Counted from the first letter of the stretch, positions 20,322 to 31,850 are shown. The stretch: DNA of 64,000 nt from Megamerina dolium (GCA_963854835.1 OY978530.1:40280251-40344250); one strand, 5' to 3'. Made by a program: numbers and translations. The notes: generated by a model not told the origin, from the sequence alone.

Positions 20322-21119
20322 TTGGCTCGCAACGTTTGGTAAGCTAAAGTCTTACTACCCAGGTACGTGATATTGATATCGCCATATCGCTGGTTTGTTT
20401 TTGCTCGCCCAAAAAAAAAAAAAAAAAAAAAATACATAAATCCCAAATTAAAACCCATTCCCTAAATAAAAAATTTAAAATATTGGTGAAAGTATATATA
20501 TTCGCTTCCCGCGTATATAATTTTTTATAAATTTATATACAATATACATATAAGTTTATATACAGAAGGTGGTTAACCCCGTATATAAATTCAAGTTTTT
20601 TTGGTTGATTGTACATAGAAGAAGTACATACAATAAAGGTACTTTGCTCCCATACAAGTATATAATTCTTGTTACTGCCGTGCTTCTTCTTGTTTCACCC
20701 GTTGGCAAAATTCGCAAGTTTTTGTATATAAGCCATTTCTATGTAAGTACTTAGTACTTAAATTGGCAATAACAAAATCCCTAATCAATATAAATAACAT
20801 ATTTTGATAGTTGTATTATACACAAACAACGCGACCGTGTGAGTCGTTTGTTTTGTTATTTTTCTCGTTCTCGCTATATACTGCATATTATTTTCAACGA
20901 TATAAACAAATTCCAATACATTAGGTAAAACAATCCCGCTAAAGAAAAAAGACCTGCTGATCCCGTAATTTTTTCTCAAATAGAATTTTGAGAAAAGAAA
21001 AGAAAATAATTGTTACGCAATATATATTATCGCTTGCTATTCAAGTTTAATTACGATTTTGAATTGCAATAAAGCGCGTGCCCTTATTTTAACCAGAATT
21101 TATCCCGAAAAATAAAAAT
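20322..21119 (+). other. BEL/Pao leader, untranslated
   Basis: This is a stretch of about 800 bp with repeated TATATAA-like tracts, an A run at 20410-20432 and no coding frame. It separates the primer site from the gag start and probably holds the packaging signal. Confidence 0.6.
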
Positions 21120-22175
21120 ATGTCTAACGTAAAGCGGTTTAAAGCTGTTGTGGAGGAAATCCACACATTTGACCGATATTTCCAAACACTCAGTGAAGAT
21201 TCCCACAGCACTTTCACATTGGATATCCAGAGAAAGGATTTCGAGACCCTGTGGAATAGTTGCAGGGCAGCATGGGAATCGATCATCTCTGCGGAGGAAG
21301 ATGTAGACGGAATAGAAGAGGTAAAGAAAGCATACCGAGAGTGCCAGGTGGCTTATACTCGGTGCCTCTCAAGCATTAACTCCATTCTCCATGACCTGAC
21401 CGTTATAGTGCCTTCTCCGATCGCTGCTCATACTCCAACTACTCACAATTCCACGATTCATAATATTGAGCATGCCTTCCCCTCCATTCAATTGCCTCCA
21501 TGCGATACAGCCTGCTTTTCTGGCGATTATGTGTCGTGGCCAAGTTTTCGCAACATGTTTACGGCCTTATATCGCAATAACCCCCGGCTGTCGCCAGTGG
21601 AAAAATTATACCACTTGCTTCAGAAAACCCGAGGCGAAGCACATAATATCATTCAGTCTACTCCCTTGACTAATGATGGCTTCGCACTAGCATGGCACAA
21701 TCTCGAGGAGAGATATGAAAACAAGAGGATACTCGTCAACTTACAGTTGAAATCTCTTTTCAATCTCCAGGCGTTAACACAAGAAACCGGCCCAAACCTG
21801 AAACGACTACAACGTACGATAAACGACAGCATCACACATCTGACGCTGTTGAAGATTGACACCTCTCATTGGGATGCAATTTTCGTCTATTTGTGTTCGA
21901 CGAAGATTCCGGACACGACTCTGTGTCTTTGGGAGCAGTCTCTGAAAAATAAACGAGAAATCCCGAAATGGAGTGACTTCGACGCCTTTTTAACAGAACG
22001 GTATCAGACCTTGGAATCGGTCTCCGATATCAGAAGTAGTTCTCGGCAACTCAGCCAGCCACAGAATCGGCCATTTAGTCAGCCCGCGAATCGACAACCC
22101 GGTCGGTTCGACCCCCCAGGCGATCGTACAGTCCTCCAACGGCTTCCAAGAAGGTCGGCGTTTATCACAACAACG
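21120..22175 (+). pseudogene. BEL/Pao gag (DUF1759-type)
   Basis: The ATG at 21120 opens a frame of about 350 codons. Residues about 100-300 hold the BEL gag core (LPPCDTACFSGDYVSWPSF, then MFTALYRNNPRLSPVEKLYH, then WHNLEERYENKRILVNLQL). This region builds the virus-like particle. The frame is lost near 22,120, where the coding sequence continues in another frame into the zinc knuckles. In BEL elements gag and pol normally form one ORF, so this is probably a frameshift mutation. Confidence 0.9.
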
Positions 22176-23975
22176 TTGTGACTCGCAGTTGCCCACTATG
22201 CAGAAATTCACATTCTCTTCGCTCATGTCCCGATTTCTTAAAGTTGTCAATAGAAGAACGTTATAATGTCGTCAGAAGGCACAAGCTCTGTACCAATTGT
22301 TTTGCCAATTCCCACGATTTTAGTAAGTGCAAGAGCCCATTTACTTGCTCATCATGCAAAAAGAGGCATCATTCATTGCTTCATAGGTCAGCCGAACCCC
22401 TTGACTCCCGTCGCGACGCAACTCCTGTCGTTACTCCCATTACAAAGTCAGCGGAACAAGCTCACAATGCGTTTGCATCCCAATTACAACCTGCTACACA
22501 AGAAAAACACGAAAAGGCTTTGGATTCTATAAGCCACCCGACACAAAACCATGCAGTGCTACTGGGAACAGCCCTGGTACACATTCGGCACCACAACAAC
22601 TCCTTTATAGCTCGAGCGCTTATCGATTCCGGTTCGGAAGCTACGTTTATGTCTGAGCGGCTGCGAAATAGGTTGCGCCTCCCTATTTGCGAAGTACGGA
22701 CGACGGTTACGGGCCTAAATGAGGTCGTTACAGCGCATTCGTCAAAAATGTGTTCGTTGGAGATCGGTTCCCCAGTTGACCCCAGCGTCACGATTAAAGT
22801 GGATGCCTTTGTATTAGCCAAACTCACAGGAAAATTACCTTCTTGTACCATATCTGCTAACTTACGTAAGGAACTAGCAGGCTTACGGTTAGCAGATGAA
22901 AATCTGCATAGAAGTTCCCCAGTAGACCTGGTTTTAGGTGGAGACATCTACCCATCCATACTACAAGAAGGTATTCGCAAGGGCATTCTTGGTACCCTGA
23001 TTGCCCAAAATACAGTTTTCGGCTGGATTATCACTGGTCGTTATGCAAACCCCCAAAAGCATGGACCAGTTTTGTCATTTTATAATGAAATAAGTCTCGA
23101 TCGTCAAATATCCCGATTCTGGGAGATCGAAGAACTCCCCAAATCCAATGCCAAGTCAGCCGAAGACTTGTACTGTGAAAAATATTACCAGAAATCCACA
23201 TTTCGTAATAAAGATGGCCGTTTTGTTGTGTCCTTGCCCTTTAAAAGGGAATTTCCCGAGGAGTTGTCAATAGGAGAGTCGCGCAATTCGGCGCGAGCTC
23301 AATTCTTTGGTAACGAAGTACGGTTACTTAAGAATCCCCAACTTAAGATCGAATATGATCGAGTTATTGCCGAATATCTCGATCTTGGGCACATGAAGAG
23401 AATCGCTTGTAATCGCTCAGTTCCCTCTTTATCATATTATCTTCCCCATCATGCGGTGGTGAAGCCCGACCGTACCACCACGAAACTTCGTGTGGTTTTC
23501 AATGCCTCTAGCCGTTCTTCTAGTGGCAAAAGTCTTAACGACGTATTATGTACCGGTCCCATACTTCAATCAGATTTGATGGTACTGATTCTCAGATGGA
23601 GGTTTTATCGGTTCGTTTTTAACGCCGATATTGAGAAAATGTATCGACAGATTCTCGTGCATCCCAAGCACACCCCATTCCAACGCATATATTTTCGAAA
23701 ATCCGTAGATGAAGAACTTCAGGTATTTGAGCTGCAAACTGTTACCTTCGGCGTGAACTGTGCTCCATATTTGGCCATACGAACTCTTTTGCAACTCGCG
23801 CATGAGAATGAAATGGATAACCCGCTTGCTTCCGATATTTTGAAGCACTCAATGTACGTAGATGACGTACTTGCCGGAGCTCATACACTGACCGAAGTTA
23901 TCACGGCACGAAATCAGCTGAATTCGACATTACAATCAGCTGGATTCTCCCTAAGGAAACTGGTTTCACGTTTGC
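22125..23975 (+). pseudogene. BEL/Pao nucleocapsid, aspartic protease and RT
   Basis: The order is three Cys/His knuckles (CPLCRNSHSLRSC, CTNCFANSHDFSKC, CSSCKKRHHSLLH), an aspartic protease (ALIDSGSEATFMS), and RT with KLRVVFNASSRSSSGKSLND. Motif A is FNADIEKMYRQI, followed by QTVTFGVNCAPYLAIRT and motif C MYVDDVLAG. The frame runs 601 codons. After the thumb (AGFSLRKLVS, near 23,970) the sequence jumps to a segment just before the integrase, so the rest of the thumb and the RNase H are deleted. Catalytic Asp residues of protease and RT are kept. Confidence 0.92.
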
Positions 23976-25676
23976 TCTGGTGAAAATCCCGCTGATCTCG
24001 CTACACGAGGAACCACCGCAAAGGAACTTGCCGATAATGAACTATGGTGGCAGGGGCCATCGTGGTTAAAGACGCCACGCCCAAATTGGCCGAACACAAC
24101 CCCAAATCCAGATTTGGTCAATATTCCCGAAACCAAGCTGATCAAATCGCATTTCGTTAGATCAGATGAAAACGATGACATTTTAGATCGGTTTTCCACT
24201 CTCCCACGCGCACTTCGCGTAATATCATATATATTGCGATTTTATCACAATTGTCACCCATCTAAACGAGGCCAATATTGTTTCAATTCCCTAAACATTT
24301 CGTCTGGAGAGATAGCTTCCACCCGCAATAAGCTCATTGTGTTGTGCCAAATGCGGCATTTTTCCAATGAATACGCTGATTTGTCCAAAAAGATCGCAAT
24401 TCCACGAAAGAGTGATCTACTCCCGCTTAATCCGTTTCTCGACTCAAGTGGAATAATGCGAATGAATGGACGATTGGTTCATTCCCCGGCTCTCTCTTAC
24501 AGAGAGAGATTCCCTATAATTCTCCCATATGCTGGACGTTTTACTCGATTGTTGCTCGAGTTTGTGCATTTGTTATCCATGCACAGCGCTAATCAGCTGC
24601 TTTTGCGTCTAATCCGATTAGAGTATTGGGTTCCAAAATTAAAGAACCTAGTAAAGACTACGATACACAACTGCAAAGTATGTGTACTTGAGAAGCAAAA
24701 GCATCATTCACAGATAATGGCAGCGTTGCCACCCGAACGTACCTCCCTCTCAAGACCCTTTGCTACGACTGGTGTAGATTTCGCCGGTCCGTTTGATATT
24801 AAGGCATATATTGGTCGCGCATGCCGTATCACGAAAGGTTATGTTTGCGTGTTCGTGTGTTTTGCCACGAGAGCAATACATTTGGAAGCAACGAGTGACA
24901 TGACCACGCCTACATTTCTTGCGGCATTTACCCGTTTCTTTTCCCGTCGTGGATGTCCGTCGTTAATATTTTCCGACAACGGAACTTCTTTCGTTGGTGC
25001 TTCTCGTGTTCTGCGAGCTGAAAACAAAAGGTTTCTACGTAACATACGTGAGCACGTAGAATCTTCCCATAGCCATCAGGATTTGGAATGGCGATTTATT
25101 CCTGCTGGAGCTCCCCATATGGGAGGGCTATGGGAAGCTGGTGTTAAAAGCTTCAAGGCCCATTTGAAGAAGCTTCCCCCAATCTGAAATACACTCTTGA
25201 GGAATTTAGCACGTTACTCTCCCGCATAGAGGCATGCCTCAACTCGAGGCCTATAAGTCCTATGTCAGACAACCCTGCAGATTTATCCCCCCTTACACCG
25301 GGTCATTTTTTGATCGGTTCGGCTTTATTGGCACCGGCCGAGCCTGATGTCTCAGACCAACCCTTAAGTGTGATTAATAGATGGCAACGCCTTAAGGTAA
25401 TTCACCAATCCTTCTGCCTACGGTGGAAGGAGGAGTACCTTAAGGAACTGCACAAACGTACGAAATGGCAGTCCCCAAAGAATGACATTCGCATAGGCGA
25501 TTTAGTAGTCATACGTAAAGAGCACTTACCTCCGAACGAATGGAGACTTGGACGAGTGCAAAAAACATATCTTGGTCCCGATTCCCATGTACGTGTCGCC
25601 GATATTCGCACCGCCAAGGGAATCGTAACTCGGCCAATAGTAAAGCTTGTCGCGCTTCCTATGTCCACTCCCTAAA
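23976..25676 (+). pseudogene. BEL/Pao integrase and DUF5641-type tail
   Basis: It begins in ENPADLATRGTTAKELADNE, the linker before the integrase. The HHCC-type zinc region (LLSMHSANQLLLRLIRLEYW and CKVCVLEKQK) is followed by the catalytic core, with Asp in TTGVDFAGPFD, Asp in FSDNGTSFVGAS and Glu in GGLWEAGVKSF. A frameshift near 25,178 separates the C-terminal domain (PGHFLIGSALLAPAEPD, RWQRLKVIHQSFCLRW, PPNEWRLGRV), which stops at 25,674. The core residues are intact. Confidence 0.92.
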
Positions 25677-25745
25677 ATACTCCTGTAACACGATTCTCAT
25701 CCCGTTTTTTTTTTTGTTTTTTTTTTTTGTTGTTACAGTTTTCCC

Positions 25746-26375
25746 ATGGCGCCAAAAACAAAAACCCCAAAACGACGTAGTCCAGTCCGTCCTCCTTCTG
25801 AATTTCGAGACAGACCCGAAGCACAGAGACGTCCCGATTGCCGCATTTGTGATAAGGATCACCCACTGCGATTATGTCCACGATTCTTGGCAATGTCGGT
25901 GAAAAAGAGAAGTGATGTTGCGAAGCAATTCGGCTATTGTTTCAATTGCTTAGAGTATACGCACGTGGCACGACGATGCACAAGCGTATTGCGATGCCAA
26001 TTGTGTTCGGCGAAGCATCACACCCTACTTCACGAGAGAATGCAGCAGCGTACGAAGAAGGCCCCAAAATCAACAAGAAAGCGCCAATCGGACACTGCTA
26101 AAGCTACAACATCACAGCCGTGCCAATGTATCCCAGCGCCCAATCTCACTCTTCCACCCATTAACAACTGTGTCTGCAATCAAACGAAGCCTTCTGCATC
26201 TGTGGTGCCCTTTGCCATCGTGCCGATGATGCCCCCTATTCCGCCCATGTACCCGATGTTGTCGCCGAGTGCGTTGTTGGGCAATATGTCCCGGAATTTT
26301 TTCGGACCATCATCCGTCACTTCGTTACCACCATCAGAATGGATGCGCAACATCTTTAGCGGATTTCATAATTAA
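25746..26375 (+). CDS. BEL/Pao 3' ORF with nucleocapsid-like zinc knuckles
   Basis: This is an uninterrupted frame of 209 codons in the position where some LTR elements carry env. Residues about 31-100 hold CRICDKDHPLRLCPRFLAMS, then CFNCLEYTHVARRC and CQLCSAKHHTLLH. The spacing and residues parallel the knuckles of this element's own Gag (about 22181-22390). The N-terminus is basic. The tail (after about residue 140) is rich in Pro and Met (VPMMPPIPPMYPM) with no signal peptide or clear membrane segment, so it is not an envelope protein. It looks like a duplicated nucleocapsid domain made as a separate protein, possibly from a spliced RNA. Why it is intact while gag-pol is broken is unclear. 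Confidence 0.7.
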   Translation: MAPKTKTPKRRSPVRPPSEFRDRPEAQRRPDCRICDKDHPLRLCPRFLAMSVKKRSDVAKQFGYCFNCLEYTHVARRCTSVLRCQLCSAKHHTLLHERMQQRTKKAPKSTRKRQSDTAKATTSQPCQCIPAPNLTLPPINNCVCNQTKPSASVVPFAIVPMMPPIPPMYPMLSPSALLGNMSRNFFGPSSVTSLPPSEWMRNIFSGFHN

Positions 26376-26794
26376 TCTTTATAAAATTCACAACATTTCA
26401 TTTATATCATTCTATTATTTTCTCTCGATTTTTCTCTCGGTTTTATTGAATTATATTACTATAAGTTTCTTTATAATTTTGAATTTCATTTATAGCCCTT
26501 CCCATTATTTTGTAATTTTCTCTCTTTATAATTTTGAATTCATTTTATATTATTTCTCTTTTAATTTTGAATTTATAATATTTCTTTTTTTTTAATTATT
26601 TTCTCCCTATAATTTTTGAATTCGCCTTGAATTGATTTCATATTATTTCTCTTTTTTTTATATATTATTGCCTGTATAATTTTAAAATTTATATTTCTTT
26701 TTTCATATACTTTTAATTTTAAGTTACTCCCTTTTGTTACATATTGTTCAACGTCCTGGACGTAGATATTACGTCTCCTTTGCAGTAATCCTGC
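26376..26794 (+). other. BEL/Pao 3' untranslated region, T-rich
   Basis: The stretch is low-complexity, with repeated TATAATTTTGAATT-like blocks and T runs. It holds no coding sequence. It leads to the polypurine tract. Confidence 0.7.
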
Positions 26795-26807
26795 AAGGGG
26801 GGCGGAA
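26795..26807 (+). promoter_or_regulatory. Polypurine tract
   Basis: AAGGGGGGCGGAA ends directly at the TG of the 3' LTR. It is the primer for plus-strand synthesis. Confidence 0.8.
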
Positions 26808-27603
26808 TGTCTACGCCAGCAAAAGATACGCGCACTCCCAAAGTGAACTGGAGTAAATGAGTGGATGGATGGTCTGGCAACCCTATCGATCCGCTTATTA
26901 TTCCATGTTCACTTTATCCCTATTCCTATTCCTTCCAATCAATTCCATTCGCTCATCTGTTTATTCCACCTATTGCATTCTCCTTTTCCCTTTACCTTCG
27001 TTTTTTTTCCCATAAATCAACATAATTTCAATTGAATTGGTTTTTTTCCCGAGGAGTGCGCGCATTTCTTCATTTTTTAAAAAGTAAAAATTATTTTTGT
27101 CATTAACGCATCTCATTTATTAAAGTATTTCATTTATACGAAAACTAAAAGTATAAAACAAATAAATAAAGAAAACTTAACTAAATTAACAGAAAGAAAA
27201 GTGGGTGTTAAAATCAGTGGCATATACATCAGTCAGTCGTATATGAAATCCAATTTTTTTTTTCAACTTTGCGGTGTTTCTTGTTTAATTTGCAAAAATC
27301 AACGAATTTTCTTATCATTTAATCTAAGTAAATAATAAATCAGATTTGTATAAATATATCGACATAAATCGAATATTAAATTGAAATATAACAAGAGTCA
27401 AACCATCGAGTCATATAAAACATATGTATTTACATATTCGTTCCCTATATACATACGTCCAGTGCAAATAAAAGAAAGAAAATTAGTGTATAAAGTTCAA
27501 TTTCTGTTTCGAGCAAGAAAAGGTCCAGCGTGCCAATAATATCTAAAGGCAAGTGTACCTCATCATCGAGCTAATCGGCAATCACTAGCTTCCAGCTGAA
27601 ACA
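26808..27603 (+). repeat. 3' LTR of the BEL/Pao element (796 bp)
   Basis: It starts TGTCTACGCCAG and ends AGCTGAAACA before the target duplication. It is 304 bp longer than the 5' LTR and matches it only in short blocks, in the same order. AATAAA signals occur near 27163 and 27468. Confidence 0.8.
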
Positions 27604-27608
27604 ATTTG

Positions 27609-28600
27609 CAAATACATTTTGGAATCATTTTAACTGTAAAACATTTAAAGATTATCATGAATGGTATTTAAAATTAAATATTATTTTGTTATCAGATATT
27701 TATGATAATTTTAGAGAAATGCGTTTTAAAAATGATAAATTAAATTCTGTTTATTATGTAAGTGCACAACATTTAAGTGATTCAACAGCATTGAAATTAA
27801 CTAAACAAAAAATAGAATTATTAACTGATCTAGATCATTATTAATATAAAGAAAATGGAATTAGAAGTGGAATATATCAAGTATCACGCAATTATGCTAA
27901 ATCAAATAATTGTTATTATTACAATAATGTTGTAGAACAAGTTTATAAATTAAGAACAAGCTGAAATTAAAAGAATATATGATCCTAAAAAATTAACTAG
28001 TTCTATCTTATATTTAGATTAATAGATTATTAAAAGAATATTTAAAGAATGGTGTAATTTTAGCTAAAGTTCATAGAGGTATGAAATGCCGACAAGAAGC
28101 ATGGCTAAAGTCATATATCGAAAAAAATACTGAATTAAGAAAAGAAGCTAAAAATGATTTTGAAAAAGATTTATTTAAATTGATGAATAATAGTGTATTT
28201 GGTAAACAAATGGAAAATGTTAGAAAACTGTTAAATGTTACAGTAGTTAAAACTGAAAAATGATGAGAAAACTAATAAATAAAAGACTTATCAATTTAGA
28301 AAAGTTATTGATGAGAACACATTTGTAATATTTGGTAAAAAATCTAAGATTAAATTGAATAAACCTACTTTTGGTGGTCAAAATATTTTAGATTTATCGA
28401 AATTATTAATGTTTAAAATGTACGTTCAAGTCACGAAGAAATATGTTCTCTTTGATAACCAATTGCAGAGCAACTATGGAAATAGGATGAAGTTATTAGG
28501 AATAGATACTAATTCATTTATTCTTTATTTTGAAGGCAAACATATTGGTGATGGTTTTGATATTTATATTGATATGAAGAATGATAGTCATCTTTATGAT
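27609..28600 (+). pseudogene. Protein-primed DNA polymerase B, palm region (virus-derived)
   Basis: This continues the gene broken at 19811. Blocks are KTFKDYHEWYLKLNIILLSD (27640), VYYVSAQHLSDSTALKLTKQ (27760) and the conserved NNSVFGKQMENVRKLLNV block (28188), which is the PolB 'K..NS.YG'-type motif B. Motif C follows in GIDTNSFILYFEGK (28500-28540). Motif C should be D-T-D-S, so the second catalytic Asp is Asn here, a G-to-A change that would kill activity. Several stops and shifts occur at 27841-28080 and 28260. A mariner insertion ends this part. Confidence 0.88.
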
Positions 28601-28601
28601 A

Positions 28602-29360
28602 CAGGATGAATTTTTAAGAGTCTTCGGCTTTGATTAAAAAAAAACACATAAAATTTAGAGAAATGTATGAAATCTTTATTTGAGTTGATAGAACGATCTA
28701 TATAATTCAAAGTTTAAAGATGATTTCATGTAAATGTTGACAGCGGCTGCGCCTCAAATGATTCATACACTGGGTCCAATTTTGGCATACTTTCTCCAAC
28801 ATATCGGCCGGTATCTCTCGAATAAATTGTTCAATATTGGCTTTCAGTGCGTCAACCGTTGCGGGTTTGTCGCTATAGGCATGAGCCTTAACATAGCCAA
28901 ACAAAAAATAGTCTAAAGGCGTTAAATGGCACGATCTAGGCGGCCAATTGACCGATCCCAAACGTAAAATAAACTGTTCACCGAACTCGCCTCTCAATAG
29001 GACAATTGCTTCGTGTGCTGTGTGGTATGTGGCACCGTCTTGTAGAAACTACAGCCAAGTCCAGCTCTTCCATTAAGGGCAAAAAAAAGGTTTGTAATCA
29101 TCCTGCCGTCTTTTAAAAAGTACGGTGCAATAATGCAAAAGGGCCCATAATCCATATCAAACAGTGCATTTTTCAGAACGCATTGGTAGTTTTTGCAATG
29201 CTTCTGGCAGCTCTTCACACCAAATACGGCAATTTTGATTTTGGAAGCGCTGTTCGTTTGTAAGTCGATTCATGGTTATTTTAGACCAAACTGTACATGC
29301 TGAAACAGCTGAACTGCCAAAAACAGTGTTGCCCAAAAAAAGTTGCTAAAAATTACCCTG
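28602..29360 (-). mobile_element. Mariner-type element, internally deleted, TA duplication
   Basis: The inverted ends CAGGATGAATTTTTAAGAG (28602) and the complement ending AAAAATTACCCTG (29360) are flanked by TA at 28600-28601 and 29361-29362. The minus strand encodes a transposase start (MNRLTNEQRFQNQNCRIW near 29,270), which joins by deletion to central sequence. Then come QDGATYHTAHEAIVLL, NWPPRSCHLTPLDYFLFGY and IREIPADMLEKVCQNW. The layout matches the transposase at 40255-41275. The catalytic Asp before LTPLD is His (SCHLTPLD). It is inactive and sits inside the viral polymerase. Confidence 0.88.
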
Positions 29361-29362
29361 TA

Positions 29363-29615
29363 CTAGTGATTATATAGATCATTTTCCCATTACTGATTTT
29401 AAATCTGATAAAGATAAGAAAACACCTGGAAAATTTAAAGATGAATACAATGGAATTCCTATTAGGGAATTTTGCGGTTTAAGATCTAAAATGTATTCAT
29501 TTAATACATATCTTGATGATAAAAAAGTTTGTAAAGATGCAAAGAAAAATAATATTAAAAATTTAACCATAGAAGATTATAAACATTGTTTAGTTAACTT
29601 AGCAAATAAGACTGA
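29363..29615 (+). pseudogene. Protein-primed DNA polymerase B, C-terminal part (virus-derived)
   Basis: The frame resumes after the mariner with SDYIDHFPITDFKSDKDKKT, then PGKFKDEYNGIPIREFCGLR and SKMYSFNTYL, then IEDYKHCLVN. These are the thumb blocks that follow motif C in Polinton-type polymerases. The frame is open to the boundary with an LTR-like sequence, after which no further polymerase coding is found. Confidence 0.85.
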
Positions 29616-30243
29616 TGTATACGCCGGAGTGAAGGCGTAGCACTGCTATTGTGTTTTTGGGGTGAATTGGGGCAATGGGTTGAGATGGCCCTCTGGTATC
29701 ACCGTGTATAATAGCTCTTCCCATTCCGCTATTCACGCTCATTACTATTTCTTTTCTCCCACTCTCTCCTTTTTTTATTGCACTTACTTTCCTACACTCT
29801 CTCTCTTTGCCTTTGCTTTTTTATTTACTTTCTATCAAAGTGCAATATCTTTTCTTATCTGTCTCTATAATTATTCTTCTGATATACATTTGGCAGTGCG
29901 GGTTTCTCCCAGTCTCTCTATTTAAATTAAAATTAAAATCTAAGAACCTTAAATAAGATTAATTAAAAACATTAAAAACCTTATTGAAAAATAAAAACTA
30001 AGAATAATAAGTTTAAGAAAAAAGATAATAGAAAATAAAAACAAATAAAAATACACACTAAATTTAAAATCAAAAGTGACACAGTGAAGTTCTTAAACCA
30101 AAACTAAGAAGAGTGTGTGCTGTGCTATCGTGTTCGATACTGTGGCGGCAGAAACAAGCAACATCAATAACAGCTGCGGTAGCAACAACAACACCATCAA
30201 ACCTTTGCTATTAAGCGGCCCACCTGCAATCACTTCTCCACAT
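29616..30243 (+). repeat. Possible solo or partial BEL-like LTR
   Basis: It begins TGTATACGCCGG, close to the TGTCTACGCCAG start of the BEL element upstream. It has a T/C-rich middle, AATAAA signals near 29989 and 30047, and a GTGACACAGTG block like the GTGACAGTG of the other LTR. The right end is cut by the RTE tail and no matching target duplication for ACTGA was found. It is probably a third BEL-related LTR family. Confidence 0.5.
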
Positions 30244-30275
30244 ACTTACTTACTTACTTACTTATGTGGCTATAA

Positions 30276-31640
30276 CAACAGAATATCGATTTAGGCTGAA
30301 AATAACATGCTTCGCCAGCCATTTCTGTTCTTCGCCAGCTGGCGCCAGTTAGAAATTCCAAGGTCTTCCTCTTCTGCGTCGTCCTTCAGCGGGTTGCGAA
30401 TATAACACCTTCTTAGCTGGAGCGTGTTCTAGGTCGCTCAACATGACCTAGCCAGTGCAGCCGCTGGATTTTGATGCGCTCTACTATGTCAATATCGGCA
30501 TACAGCTCGTACAGCTCATTCTGTATTAACCACCAACGCAAATAGGTCCGAAGATCTTCCGTAGTACTTTTCTCTCGAAAACTCCAAGCATTCGCTCATC
30601 CGAGGTGAAAATTGTCAAGGCTTCAGCGCCATATGTTAGGACAGGCAGAGACTTGTAGAATGTAGTTTTCGTTCTTCGAGAGAGGGCTCGACTTCTCAAT
30701 TGCTTACTCAGTCCAAAGTAACACCTGTTAGCAAGAGTTATACTACGCATGATTTCCAGGCTGACGTCATTACTGCTGTTAATGCTGGTTCCAAGATAGA
30801 CAAAGTCCCTTACTACTTCAAAAGTGTAGTTGTCAACAGTGACGTGCTGTCCCAGACGCCGCGACTCTTTGTTTGTTGACACTAGATACTTCGTCTTGCC
30901 CTCGTTCACCGTAAGACCCATTCGACGCGACTCTCTTTCCAACTCTGAGAATGCTGCACTGACTGCTCGCGTGTTCATGCCAATTATGTCAATATCGTCG
31001 GCATACGCTAACAACATGACACTTTTGTTGAAGATAGTGCCATTATGTCGTAGATCAGCAGCCCGTATTATTTTCTCCATAATAAGATTGAAGAAGTCGC
31101 ACGACAACGAATCACCTTGTCTCAAACCCCGTTCGGTACTAAACGGTGCGGAGAGGTCCTACCCAATTTTCACTGCAGAACGGCAGTTATGTAGTGTCAT
31201 TCTACAAAGTCGAATGAGCTTTGCAGGAATACCGAACTCCGACATTATTGCGTAGAGGTAATCCCTTACCGAGCTGTCGAAAGCAGCTTTATTATCAACA
31301 AATATGTGGTGTGTGTTGAACTGTTTTTCTTGGGTCTTCTCCAGGATTTGGCGCAGTGTGAAAATCTGGTCGTTGGTGGATTTACCAGGTCTGAAGCCAC
31401 ACTGATAAGGTCCAATCAGGTTGCTGGTATGCGATACTCAGGAGACTTATTCCACGGTAGTTGGCGCAGATTGTGGGGTTCTTCTTTTTATGTACGGGAT
31501 AGAGTACACTGAGCTTCCATTCATTAGGCATGCTTTCATCCGACCATATTCTGCTTATGACCTGGTGCATGCAAGCGAGCAGCTCATCGCCTCCGGTCTT
31601 AAACAACTCGACAGGCAGGCCATCAGCACCTGCAGCTTTG
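30276..31640 (-). pseudogene. RTE reverse transcriptase
   Basis: Minus-strand fragments in order are ELLACMHQVISRIWSDESMP and KKKNPTICANYRGISLLS (31610-31400), FRPGKSTNDQIFTLRQILEK (about 31390), and a motif A region with VDNKAAFDSSVRD (about 31300). A 199-codon open frame follows (31125-30526), starting RQGDSLSCDFFNLIMEKI and carrying AYADDIDIIG and FVYLGTSINSSNDVS. In motif A, VDNKAAFD has Asn where a first Asp-Phe/Tyr is usual. The C-terminus is broken after 30,526. Confidence 0.85.
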
Positions 31641-31850
31641 TTGTTCTTCAGCCTTAAAATGGCCGTTTCGTCATAGTCGGGTGGTGGAAGATCAACACCA
31701 TCATCTGTAAATGAGGTTATCGGGCAATCTCCTCCACTGGCGGAATTGTTCGTAGCATCGCCATTAAGTAAAGTGGAGAAGTGTTCCCTTCATAGGCTCA
31801 GTACACTCTGGACATCTGTAACCAGACTCCCATTTCCATCACGACTCGCG

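Larger units (their letters stand above)
19812..27603 (+). mobile_element. BEL/Pao LTR retrotransposon, 7.8 kb
   Basis: TG...CA ends are flanked by the 5-bp target duplication ATTTG (19807-19811 and 27604-27608). It has a tRNA primer site, gag, protease, RT, integrase, an extra 3' ORF and a polypurine tract. It split the viral DNA polymerase gene. Frameshifts and an internal deletion (RT thumb and RNase H) make it defective. The two LTRs are strongly diverged from each other, which is unexpected for one insertion. Confidence 0.93.
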
